NCBI GenBank assembly: GCA_937928385.1
Contig: CALEZD010000068.1
Location: forward strand, 1-27,800
Length of the DNA stretch: 27,800 nt
From: an uncultured Bacteroidota bacterium
Lineage (GTDB): Bacteria; Bacteroidota; Bacteroidia; Chitinophagales; Chitinophagaceae
Reading direction: 5' to 3'
Of this stretch, positions 15,795 to 22,627 are shown one piece after another (positions within the stretch are counted from its first letter, which is position 1; every line of letters starts with the position of its first letter). Under the pieces are notes generated by a model, which worked only from the letters and a program-made list of their open reading frames with translations, had not been told where the DNA came from and did no database searches. A program made the position numbers and the translations under genes.

Positions 15795-16808
15795 TTACTT
15801 GCTTATCAATCCCGCAAAGTGCTTAACAGTGCGCACCAACTGAGATACATAGCTCATCTCGTTGTCGTACCAACTGGCAGTTTTTACCAGTTGAGTATCA
15901 CCTACAGTCATCACTTTTGTTTGTGTAGCATCGAACAGTGAACCATAAGATGTACCAATCACATCGCTGGAAACGATTTCGTCTTCAGTATAACCGAAGC
16001 TCTCGTTGGCAGCAGCCTTCATAGCAGCGTTGATTTCTTCAGCAGTTACTTTCTTACCCAGTACAGTTACCAGTTCTGTCAGCGAACCTGTAATAGTAGG
16101 TACACGCTGAGCACCACCATCCAATTTGCCTTTCAGGTTGGGCAGTACCAGGCCAATAGCCTTGGCAGCACCTGTAGAGTTGGGTATGATATTGGCTGCA
16201 GCAGCACGGGCACGGCGGAAATCGCCTTTGGGGTGCGGAGCATCCAGTGTATTCTGGTCGTTGGTATAAGCGTGGATGGTGCTCATGATACCTGATACGA
16301 TACCGAATTGCTTATCCAGTACCTGTGCCATAGGCGCCAGGCAGTTGGTAGTACAGCTTGCGCAGCTGATAACAGTTTCGCTACCGTCCAGTATGTCGTG
16401 GTTTACATTATATACTACAGTCTTCATTTCGCCGGTAGCGGGGGCAGATATTACCACACGCTTGGCACCTGCTGTGATGTGTGCTTTCGCCTTTTCAGCA
16501 TCGGTAAAGAAACCTGTACACTCCAGCACCACATCTACATTGTGCGCACCCCAGGGAATTTGTGCCGGGTCTTTTTGCGCATATATTTTAATAGCGTCGC
16601 CGTTAACGGTTATAGTATCGTCGCCGCTGGTAACATCAGCATTGAAGCGGCCCTGCGCCGTGTCATACTTCAGCAGGTGGGCCAGGAACTTAGGACTGGT
16701 CAGGTCGTTGATAGCAACTACTTCGATACCGTCCATGTTGTAAATCTGGCGGTAAGCCAGGCGGCCTATGCGGCCAAAACCATTAATGGCAACTTTTACT
16801 GTGCTCAT
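15795..16808 (-). CDS. gap: Glyceraldehyde-3-phosphate dehydrogenase, type I
   Basis: The NAD-dependent glycolytic enzyme that makes 1,3-bisphosphoglycerate, the substrate of the next gene's product. At 337 residues it is normal. INGFGRIGR (8-16) is the dinucleotide loop, Asp35 after the second strand fits NAD rather than NADP, SCTTN (151-155) holds the catalytic Cys152, and HAYTNDQ holds the catalytic histidine. SWYDNEMSYV near the C-terminus is also typical. It has its own promoter with both boxes and its own terminator. The gap-pgk order is a common pairing. Confidence 0.97.
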   Translation of the reverse strand: MSTVKVAINGFGRIGRLAYRQIYNMDGIEVVAINDLTSPKFLAHLLKYDTAQGRFNADVTSGDDTITVNGDAIKIYAQKDPAQIPWGAHNVDVVLECTGFFTDAEKAKAHITAGAKRVVISAPATGEMKTVVYNVNHDILDGSETVISCASCTTNCLAPMAQVLDKQFGIVSGIMSTIHAYTNDQNTLDAPHPKGDFRRARAAAANIIPNSTGAAKAIGLVLPNLKGKLDGGAQRVPTITGSLTELVTVLGKKVTAEEINAAMKAAANESFGYTEDEIVSSDVIGTSYGSLFDATQTKVMTVGDTQLVKTASWYDNEMSYVSQLVRTVKHFAGLISK

Positions 16809-16847
16809 TGTTATAAATTATTTAATATGAGTAATTAAAACGTGCGG

Positions 16848-16879
16848 CAAAGGTACGGGTCGGGGTGATAATATCCAAA
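16848..16879 (-). promoter_or_regulatory. Promoter of gap, both boxes
   Basis: Minus-strand TTTG at 16879-16876, a 20-base spacer and TACCTTTG at 16855-16848. Both elements fit the Bacteroidota -33/-7 consensus. The leader to the gap ATG is about 33 nt. Confidence 0.65.
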
Positions 16880-16967
16880 GTGCATGACTGAAATGAATTA
16901 TATTAACAATACAATAGTAACTGCCGGGTGGTAACATAATATCAGTTTTCCTTTTTATTTTTCGGGC

Positions 16968-17366
16968 ATGAACCAAGGAACTACTGAGCTGTACCAGTCG
17001 CCACGCTACCGTATGCTGGAAAACAGCCATATACTGCTGTGGCTGGTAAAAGACACTTGTTGGGCGCTGGAGTTCAAAGTTGGCGGCATGGTAATGATAG
17101 CCCCTACCCTGGGCATGGCCATATACCTGCTGTGGCGCTCGCGCAGGAGCAAACCGGAGTTCTTTCATAATATAGCCATAGTGCTGTGGATACTGGCCAA
17201 TAGTATATGGATGATAGGCGAATTTAATGAGCAGGACTGGCGACCATACTCTGTAGTGCTGTTTGCCGCGGGGCTGAGTGTGCTGGTACTGTATTATTTG
17301 TTCTGGTTCAGAAAAGTGGGGCGCGGGTCCGGGGGAGGAGAAGATCCGGTTAATTTTGTTAACTGA
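16968..17366 (+). CDS. Small conserved-looking membrane protein, function unknown
   Basis: A 132-residue protein with three predicted membrane helices (about 38-56, 68-84 and 94-112) and a Gly-rich soluble tail. The first 30 residues are soluble and contain HILLWLVKDTCWAL; the second helix holds IVLWILANSIWMIGEFN. I recall similar WLxKDxxW...FHNxAxxxWIxANSxWM proteins in other Bacteroidota but cannot name a family or function. TATTTTTC at 16956-16963, four bases before the ATG, resembles a -7 box with the final G changed to C. The gene is divergent from gap and no partner gene adjoins. Confidence 0.65.
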   Translation: MNQGTTELYQSPRYRMLENSHILLWLVKDTCWALEFKVGGMVMIAPTLGMAIYLLWRSRRSKPEFFHNIAIVLWILANSIWMIGEFNEQDWRPYSVVLFAAGLSVLVLYYLFWFRKVGRGSGGGEDPVNFVN

Positions 17367-17494
17367 TATGCTGGCAGGTTTAACCATAAGCAATATTGCA
17401 GCTCTGGAGCTGGCTGGTTCTGAATACCTTATACCCTGTTTGTTAACTTTTGTTAACTTCTGCTGTATATCTTTCGGATAGTGATAATAAGCAA

Positions 17495-17519
17495 AACGCC
17501 CGGCTGTGTGCCGGGCGTT
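17495..17519. terminator. Terminator-like GC-rich hairpin
   Basis: A perfect 10-bp stem, AACGCCCGGC (17495-17504) and GCCGGGCGTT (17510-17519), has loop TGTGT. On the plus strand no good T tract follows; on the minus strand TTTTGCTTATT does. It probably ends the small membrane protein transcript, though the orientation looks better for leftward transcription, for which there is no gene. Confidence 0.55.
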
Positions 17520-17681
17520 GGTGTTAAGTATGGTATTTTTGGGTGGTGGGTACATGGTTTGGCTGTTTATTTCAATTAGCCCCGCATTAACAGAACTATA
17601 TAAATGCATTGCATTTACTATAACAAATATACGCAATAAACAGATTAAAAGCAACTATTTTTTACAGCGCGGTACGCCCTG

Positions 17682-17723
17682 CCCTTCTGCCTGGTCGGTA
17701 CGGTGACAACACCGACCGAAGGG
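17682..17723. other. Long intergenic hairpin, possible RNA element
   Basis: CCCTTC (17682-17687) pairs with GAAGGG (17718-17723), and GGTCGGT (17693-17699) pairs with ACCGACC (17711-17717), leaving a 5-base bulge on one side and an 11-base loop. An alternative fold (TCGGT-A-CGGTG with CACCG-ACCGA) uses the same bases. It lies about 80 bases before the exbD start and no T tract follows. It may be a regulatory leader, a small RNA or a repeat relic. Confidence 0.35.
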
Positions 17724-17805
17724 GGGATAGTCAAACCACTGTCACAATACCCAACACCATTATGGATAATCCTGCCTCCTGTATCTTAATAATAAACATA
17801 GTGTT

Positions 17806-18321
17806 ATGGCTGAGATACAAGTGCCTGAAAAAGGCAAACGCAGAAAGGCGGCAGCGCCGAGAATAGACCTGACACCAATGGTGGACCTGGCATTTATACT
17901 GATTACCTTCTTTATATACGCGACTACGCTTACAGAAGAAAAGGCGCTGGTGCTGAATACACCAGCACCTGGGCATAACATGACTTCTTATATTGACACC
18001 AGCACGATAACTATCATGCCGACTGCTGATGATCAATATGCTTATTACCACGGCACATTGGATAACCCTGACGAGGTTACAATAGTCAATGCGAAGCAGC
18101 TAAGAACGATAATACTTAAAAAGCAACATGATATAAAAAAACTACCGGATAAGTACAGCGCACAGGCCAGAAAACTGCATGTAATCATTAAGCCTGATAA
18201 GAACAGCAAGTATGAAAACCTGGTGAGTGTGTTGGATGAGATGCTGATTAATAAGGTGCCCTACTATACTATTGTTGACATCACACTACAGGAGGAGGAA
18301 ATAGTGAATAGTAAGATGTAG
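17806..18321 (+). CDS. ExbD/TolR-family biopolymer transport protein
   Basis: A 171-residue inner-membrane protein with a short basic cytoplasmic tail (1-19), one membrane helix (about 23-43) and a periplasmic domain. RIDLTPMVDLAFILITFF matches the ExbD/TolR helix, and Asp27 aligns with the essential proton-relay Asp25 of E. coli ExbD. These proteins work with an ExbB/TolQ partner to energise TonB, Tol-Pal or gliding-type machinery. No exbB, second exbD, tonB or tolA gene is adjacent, so this copy is an orphan and its partner must lie elsewhere. The C-terminal part (VIIKPDKNSKYENLVSVLDEM) fits the family periplasmic fold. Confidence 0.88.
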   Translation: MAEIQVPEKGKRRKAAAPRIDLTPMVDLAFILITFFIYATTLTEEKALVLNTPAPGHNMTSYIDTSTITIMPTADDQYAYYHGTLDNPDEVTIVNAKQLRTIILKKQHDIKKLPDKYSAQARKLHVIIKPDKNSKYENLVSVLDEMLINKVPYYTIVDITLQEEEIVNSKM

Positions 18322-18329
18322 CGGCTACA

Positions 18330-18375
18330 CATTATTCCGCAAGGGTTTCGTACCGGAAGACCATGCGGAATGATG
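18330..18375. repeat. 12-bp inverted repeat that covers a possible start codon
   Basis: CATTATTCCGCA (18330-18341) and TGCGGAATGATG (18364-18375) are inverted copies with one T-G wobble and a 22-base loop. It starts 9 bases after the exbD stop and may act as a terminator without a T tract. The right arm contains the ATGATG that would start the 33-codon frame. Confidence 0.45.
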
Positions 18376-18471
18376 AAGCTGAGCATGTATTTTAAACCCA
18401 TCACCCGTATTGAAAAAGTAATGCGTGTGGTAGCAGGGCTCACCTTCCTACTTACCTGCTGTATTATATAG
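18370..18471 (+). CDS. Possible 33-residue membrane microprotein
   Basis: ATG at 18370 (or 18373) opens a frame of 33 codons ending in TAG. The product has a basic N-terminal part, ITRIEKVMRVVAG, then a hydrophobic helix ending in CCII. The pattern resembles the first half of DUF2892/YgaP-type inner-membrane proteins, which have an xDRxxRxxxG segment before the first helix, but the second helix is missing. It may be a genuine microprotein, a relic or chance. Confidence 0.25.
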   Translation: MMKLSMYFKPITRIEKVMRVVAGLTFLLTCCII

Positions 18472-18639
18472 GTATACACCGGGAATTGTTCTGAATACGT
18501 AAACCAAACTATTTTCTAAGAAACCGAACTATTCGGACGCAGGTATGTATTATAAGTATAAGGTAATTGGCCGCTTAGGGGAAAATCCTTTAAGTGGACG
18601 TAACCATTATGTAACAACTCAGAAAACAAGTATATAAAC

Positions 18640-19797
18640 ATGATGAAACTAATAACAAATACTACCCTGAAGGAGCTATTATCTGTATCGGCACAACCCT
18701 GCCTGTCTGTATATATGCCCACGCACCGTAGTCATCCTGAAAATCAACAAGACCCCACTAAATTCAAAAAACTTTTAAAAGAATTAGAAGCATCCCTTGG
18801 CGGGCTATACGCAGAAAAAGACATTATCGGTTTTTTAGAACCTTTAAAAGCCCTTGCGGAGGACTCTAAATTCTGGAACCATACGCCGGACGGGCTGGCT
18901 GTCTTTAGCTCGAAAGGCTTTTTCAGGGTTATCGGCTTGCCAATGACAGTGCCGCCATTAGCCATTGTAGCAGACAGCTTTCATACCAAACCGCTGCGGA
19001 GGTATCTACAGTCGGTGGACAGGTACCAGATACTGGGGTTGAGCCGCCATGACATCCGGCTTTTTGAAGGGAACCGCCATGCGGTTTCAGAAATTAAAAT
19101 TCCCGAAGGAGTACCGCAAACGATAGAGGAAGCACTTGGGAGTGAGTTGACAGAAGGACATTTAACGGCGGCTGCATATGGCGGCGCAGGGGCTCAACAA
19201 CCTGCTATGCACCACGGACATGGAGGCAAAAAAGACGAGGTAGATAAAGATGCGGAGCGGTTTTTCCGCGTAGTGGCTGATGCTGTTTATGAGCAGGTTT
19301 CAAAACCATCGAGGTTGCCACTTATTCTTGCAGCTTTACCTGAGCATCATAATCTCTTTCATAAACTCAATAAGAATCCGCACCTGCTGGAAAAAGGCAT
19401 TACCACACATCCTGATTCTATACCGGCAGACGAGCTGGCAAAACACGCATGGGAAGTTATGGAACCCGCCTACTTGCAAAAACTCGAAGGCATAGCAGAT
19501 GATTTCCATACCGCAAAGGCCAATGGTACGGGTAGCGACCAGGTGAAGGAAATAGCAGCTGCAGCCGCGGCCGGAAGAGTAAATATTTTACTGGCAGAAG
19601 AAGGGCTAAGGATTGCGGGGAAGATTACTGACCGTACAACAGGCGCCATTGAAACGGGGGATACTCAAGACCCTGAAATTGATGATTTGCCGGATGATAT
19701 AGCAGAACTGGTAACCGAAATGGGCGGTCGTGTCATCATCATGCCCAAGGGAAAAACGCCTTCTAAATCAGGCCTGGCAGCGATATACCGTTTCTGA
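18640..19797 (+). CDS. baeRF3-type bacterial release-factor-1-like protein
   Basis: A 385-residue cytoplasmic protein that I assign to the baeRF families, bacterial relatives of archaeo-eukaryotic RF1/Pelota proposed by Burroughs and Aravind to act in ribosome rescue. The N-terminal domain (about 5-130) has PCLSVYMPTHR and DGLAVFSSKGFFRVIGLP. The central domain (about 130-290) carries a Gly/His-rich loop, GGAGAQQ at 181-187 and HHGHGG at 191-196, then DKDAERFFRVVADAV; it sits where RF1 has its GGQ loop. The C-terminal domain (about 300-385) has AAGRVNILLAEEG and MGGRVIIMPKG, as in the L7Ae-like third domain. The HPF-like gene begins 52 bases after its stop, pointing to a joint stress role. 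Start is ATG at 18640 or 18643. Peptidyl-tRNA hydrolysis is not shown. Confidence 0.75.
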   Translation: MMKLITNTTLKELLSVSAQPCLSVYMPTHRSHPENQQDPTKFKKLLKELEASLGGLYAEKDIIGFLEPLKALAEDSKFWNHTPDGLAVFSSKGFFRVIGLPMTVPPLAIVADSFHTKPLRRYLQSVDRYQILGLSRHDIRLFEGNRHAVSEIKIPEGVPQTIEEALGSELTEGHLTAAAYGGAGAQQPAMHHGHGGKKDEVDKDAERFFRVVADAVYEQVSKPSRLPLILAALPEHHNLFHKLNKNPHLLEKGITTHPDSIPADELAKHAWEVMEPAYLQKLEGIADDFHTAKANGTGSDQVKEIAAAAAAGRVNILLAEEGLRIAGKITDRTTGAIETGDTQDPEIDDLPDDIAELVTEMGGRVIIMPKGKTPSKSGLAAIYRF

Positions 19798-19849
19798 TGT
19801 TACGCGGATAAAAGTATCGGGCAATCAGGAAGAAATAAAATACAGAACA

Positions 19850-20164
19850 ATGATTATACAACTGAATACAGATAACAATATAACGGGGAGCAAAGAGCTG
19901 AGCCAAACGGTGGAAGGGTTAATTTCTAAATCGTTAGACAGATTTGCCGAACAGATAACCAGGGTGGAAGTACACCTGACTGATGAAAATGGCCGGAAAC
20001 AGGGGCAGGACGATAAAAGATGCATGCTGGAAGCCCGCCTGGAAGGGATGCAACCCATTGCCGTAACTGATCATGGCAATACACATATACAGGCAGCTAA
20101 AGGGGCAATTAACAAGTTAAAAACCGCTCTTGATACGGCAACCGGACGGCTAAAGAAGTATTAA
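19850..20164 (+). CDS. Short HPF/RaiA-like ribosome-associated protein
   Basis: A 104-residue protein of the S30AE (hibernation-promoting factor/RaiA) superfamily, short type. Recognisable segments are IQLNTDNNITGSKEL, LDRFAEQITRVEVHLTDENG, DDKRCMLEARLEGMQPIAVTDHG and a helix AAKGAINKLKTALDTATGRLKK. Family members bind the 30S decoding site and block translation in stress or stationary phase. It lacks the C-terminal dimerisation domain of long HPF. The frame is open upstream to 19730 inside the previous gene, but family alignment supports ATG at 19850. It follows the baeRF3-like gene with a 52-base gap, so the two are probably cotranscribed. It converges on queG, 21 bases away. Confidence 0.85.
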   Translation: MIIQLNTDNNITGSKELSQTVEGLISKSLDRFAEQITRVEVHLTDENGRKQGQDDKRCMLEARLEGMQPIAVTDHGNTHIQAAKGAINKLKTALDTATGRLKKY

Positions 20165-20185
20165 GTGAAGCTGTGAAGGGTGGGC

Positions 20186-21124
20186 CTAAAGCGAACTATT
20201 GTCTTTTATCGCTCCTATATTTCTCTGTATGCCTTTCCACTTAGCACGGGCCAGAGGTGAGTTCCTGAATGTTTTGCGGAATGTTTCTTCGGTCATGGCT
20301 TCCCATTCGCCGAGGGAGAGATTAAGGATTTCGGGTATGGGTGTGAAGTGTGGCTCGTGGTTGGTTTTTGAAAAACGGTTCCAGGGGCAAACATCCTGGC
20401 AGATATCACAGCCAAACATCCAGCCTTCCATTTTATCATGATACTCTTTGGGTATTAACGCATCTTTCAGCTCTATAGTGAAGTAGGAGATACATTTACT
20501 GCCATCCACCACTTTATCTCCAGCAATCGCATCAGTAGGACAGGCATCTATACAACGGGTGCAGGTGCCGCAGTGGTCGGTAGCGAAGGGGCTATCATAG
20601 TCCAGCGGCAGGTCGCATATCAGCGTAGCAATAAAAAAGAAAGAGCCTGAATGTTTGGTGAGCAGGTTGGCGTTTTTGCCTACCCAGCCCAATCCGCTGC
20701 GTTGCGCCCAGGTACGCTCCAGCACGGGTGCGCTGTCTACAAATCCGCGGCCGTTTACTTCTCCGATGTTATCCCGTATGTATTGCAGCAGTTGGTTCAG
20801 CTTATCGCGAATAACATAGTGATAATCGGTACCCCATGCGTACTTAGCCACTTTGGGTGCATCCGGCTGTTGTTTTTGTTCGGGGTAGTAATTGAGCAGT
20901 AATGTAATAACAGACTTAGCGCCGGGTACCAGCTTACCGGGGTCAGTCCGCAGGTCGAAGTAGCGCTCCATATACTGCATACTGCCATGATGACCCTTGT
21001 TGAGCCATTGCTCCAGGCGGCGGGCATCATCGTCCAGCGGTACAGCGCGGGCTATACCACATGCGTCGAAGCCCAGGCGTTGGGCTTCGGCTTTGATTAA
21101 TGTGGTATGTTTTGTTGTGGTCAT
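20186..21124 (-). CDS. queG: Epoxyqueuosine reductase QueG
   Basis: The cobalamin- and iron-sulfur-dependent enzyme that reduces epoxyqueuosine to queuosine at position 34 of tRNA, the last step of queuosine synthesis. The two [4Fe-4S] sets are complete: C185-x2-C188-x2-C191-x3-C195-P and C239-x2-C242-x3-C246-P, with Cys211 between them. FVDSAPVLER places the catalytic Asp at 130, and GWVGKNANLL is typical. Length (312) is normal; the HEAT-like extension seen in some QueG proteins is absent. Its ATG overlaps the yigZ stop by 4 bases (ATGA), so it is the last gene of the leftward operon. Confidence 0.95.
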   Translation of the reverse strand: MTTTKHTTLIKAEAQRLGFDACGIARAVPLDDDARRLEQWLNKGHHGSMQYMERYFDLRTDPGKLVPGAKSVITLLLNYYPEQKQQPDAPKVAKYAWGTDYHYVIRDKLNQLLQYIRDNIGEVNGRGFVDSAPVLERTWAQRSGLGWVGKNANLLTKHSGSFFFIATLICDLPLDYDSPFATDHCGTCTRCIDACPTDAIAGDKVVDGSKCISYFTIELKDALIPKEYHDKMEGWMFGCDICQDVCPWNRFSKTNHEPHFTPIPEILNLSLGEWEAMTEETFRKTFRNSPLARAKWKGIQRNIGAIKDNSSL

Positions 21125-21723
21125 TGTTTCACCTCTACTCCTCTTATCTCCTGCAACTTGCTGATATAATTGTCCGCATGTTTTTTAGGTATGCCGGCTA
21201 CTACTTCGCAAAACAATTGCAAATCCTGTTTGTATATCGTTGCTTCGCTTTGTTTCAGCAGGTGCATTACTTCGTTCATAGCAGGATAATCAAAGGTAAG
21301 CGTTACCCGTTCTTCTATCCAGCGCTCTACTATCTCGGCTTGTGCTAAAGCTTGGGCTGTAGCTGTTTTGTAGGCATTAATCAGGCCTGGCACACCCAGC
21401 AAACTGCCACCAAAATACCGCACTACGACTACCAGCACATCGGTAAGTCCTGCACTGTCTATTTGTCCCAGGATGGGTTTACCCGCACTACCCGAAGGTT
21501 CTCCATCATCATTGGCGCGGTAGAGTGTACCGTCAGTACCAATCCTGAAGGCAAAACAATAATGCACGGCTTTGGGGTGTTCTTTCTTCAGCGCCTTGAC
21601 CCTTTCTTTCACCTCTTCCACATCGCGCACCGGGTATGCAAAGCCGAAAAACTTGCTGCCCCTGTCTCGAAAATCGGAAACCGGTGTATTCGTTATCGTC
21701 CTGTATGTAAACTGTTCTTCCAT
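21121..21723 (-). CDS. yigZ: YigZ/IMPACT-family protein
   Basis: A 200-residue protein of the UPF0029/IMPACT family. The eukaryotic relative IMPACT regulates the kinase GCN2 through GCN1; the bacterial role is not settled. Signatures are DFRDRGSKFFGFAYPV, the HYCFAFRIG strand, RANDDGEPSGSAGKPIL and the VVVVRYFGGSLLGVPGL block that defines the N-terminal domain. The C-terminal ~75 residues fit the EF-G-like domain of YigZ. Its ATG shares a base with the stop of the DMT permease gene (TAATG) and its stop overlaps the queG start, so translation of the three is probably coupled. Confidence 0.92.
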   Translation of the reverse strand: MEEQFTYRTITNTPVSDFRDRGSKFFGFAYPVRDVEEVKERVKALKKEHPKAVHYCFAFRIGTDGTLYRANDDGEPSGSAGKPILGQIDSAGLTDVLVVVVRYFGGSLLGVPGLINAYKTATAQALAQAEIVERWIEERVTLTFDYPAMNEVMHLLKQSEATIYKQDLQLFCEVVAGIPKKHADNYISKLQEIRGVEVKQ

Positions 21724-22595
21724 TAATAACCTGCCAATGCGATAAGGATGATAGATATGATGGCTAAGATAATACCTGTTATCCGCTTGTGGCCTGCGCC
21801 TTCTTTAAAAAACAGTATCGCCACAAGTGTAGTGGCGACGACTATGCCGATATTATTCACAGGGATGATAGATGAACTGGGCAGCAGGTCGGCATCGAAA
21901 AGGCGAATGAGGTAGTAGATGGAAAAATAATTGGGTATGCCCAGCAGTACACCTGCAATAATATTTTTCAGGCTGAGTTTCTGCCTGTCTTTGTCATGCA
22001 GCATTTTGCCCGCTACCATAATACTACCCGCTATAGCCGCTACGGTAAACATAGTAATCGTAAAGGCTGATTGCGTGGCCTGTGTATCGAGTTGATAATG
22101 TTGTATGTATTTGATATAGGTATCGGAGAGGCCGCTGCATATAAATACCAATGCGGGGAGGTAAAGGCTTTTTATTTCAATTTTACCCTGCTTTGATGTG
22201 GCCATATACACAGCGGGTATAGCCAACAATATACCTGCTATTTTCAGCCAGCCCATATTATCGCCATAGAGCCAGTAGGCGAATATAACGGGAATAACCA
22301 GCGATAGTTTGTTAGCAATGGAGGTAACCGTCATGCCCTGCTGCGCGGTGCTGTATGCCATCAGGTTGAAGAGGAACATAAAATAAGCCCCCAGCAACAA
22401 TGCATTCAGCAACCAGTGTTCGTATTGAATTTCTGCCCGGAAAGGATGGTAACCATGTGTGGCCCAGCCTGTGAACATGCAGACCCAATAGTTGACCGTA
22501 ATAGCTTGCAGGGCATCTACATTATACTTTGCAAACAGCTTGAAGGCTATGAAAATAAATGTATTGAGCAGGATGACTAACAGCAGGTATTGCAT
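21723..22595 (-). CDS. EamA/DMT-family transporter
   Basis: A 290-residue polytopic inner-membrane protein with ten hydrophobic segments in two EamA-like repeats. Segments such as AYSTAQQGMTVTSIANKLSLVIPV, GILLAIPAVYMAT and IIPVNNIGIVVATTLVAILFFKE are typical of drug/metabolite exporters of the DMT superfamily. Substrate is not predictable. The start is ATG at 22595: a TTG two codons upstream would also open the frame but lies within the -7 box. The gene has its own promoter across the ribD stop and leads the permease-yigZ-queG run. Confidence 0.85.
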   Translation of the reverse strand: MQYLLLVILLNTFIFIAFKLFAKYNVDALQAITVNYWVCMFTGWATHGYHPFRAEIQYEHWLLNALLLGAYFMFLFNLMAYSTAQQGMTVTSIANKLSLVIPVIFAYWLYGDNMGWLKIAGILLAIPAVYMATSKQGKIEIKSLYLPALVFICSGLSDTYIKYIQHYQLDTQATQSAFTITMFTVAAIAGSIMVAGKMLHDKDRQKLSLKNIIAGVLLGIPNYFSIYYLIRLFDADLLPSSSIIPVNNIGIVVATTLVAILFFKEGAGHKRITGIILAIISIILIALAGY

Positions 22596-22598
22596 AGG

Positions 22599-22627
22599 CA
22601 AATTTACAGTTCGTAACCCGGTACAAA
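22599..22627 (-). promoter_or_regulatory. Promoter of the DMT-yigZ-queG operon, laid over the ribD stop codon
   Basis: Minus-strand TTTG at 22627-22624, a 17-base spacer and TAAATTTG at 22606-22599. Both boxes fit the Bacteroidota consensus. The TAA of the -7 box is also the ribD stop codon, and the DMT ATG lies 3 bases after the box, so transcription would start at or next to the start codon. This is the best full promoter in the window. Confidence 0.65.

Larger units (their letters stand above)
17367..17805. other. 439-base intergenic region with structured segments
   Basis: No gene is supported. It contains a palindrome CAGCTC-TG-GAGCTG at 17399-17412, a 10-base tandem duplication of TGTTAACTT(T/C) at 17441-17460, a terminator-like hairpin (17495-17519) and a second long hairpin (17682-17723). 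The rest is AT-rich. A 66-codon open frame at 17506-17706 has no motif and starts inside the first hairpin, so it was not called. Confidence 0.5.
18322..18639. other. 318-base gap: inverted repeat, possible 33-codon ORF, promoter region
   Basis: It holds the imperfect inverted repeat at 18330-18375, a short open frame at 18370-18471 with a membrane helix, and about 165 bases leading to the baeRF-like gene. In the last part no TAnnTTTG box is clear. A loose dyad around CTTAGGGG and CCTTTAAG at about 18574-18595 may be regulatory. No other gene is seen. Confidence 0.45.

Noticed and set aside
15256..15843. 195-codon plus-strand frame across pgk
   Set aside because: Antisense to pgk and crosses the gap-pgk terminator; no protein features.
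16818..17654. 278-codon open frame on the minus strand over the small membrane protein gene
   Set aside because: No motif, no promoter, odd composition, and it runs antisense through both the 132-residue gene and a terminator hairpin.
17506..17706. 66-codon plus-strand frame in the gap before exbD
   Set aside because: It starts within a terminator-like hairpin and its C-terminal half is only the translation of the second hairpin region; no support.
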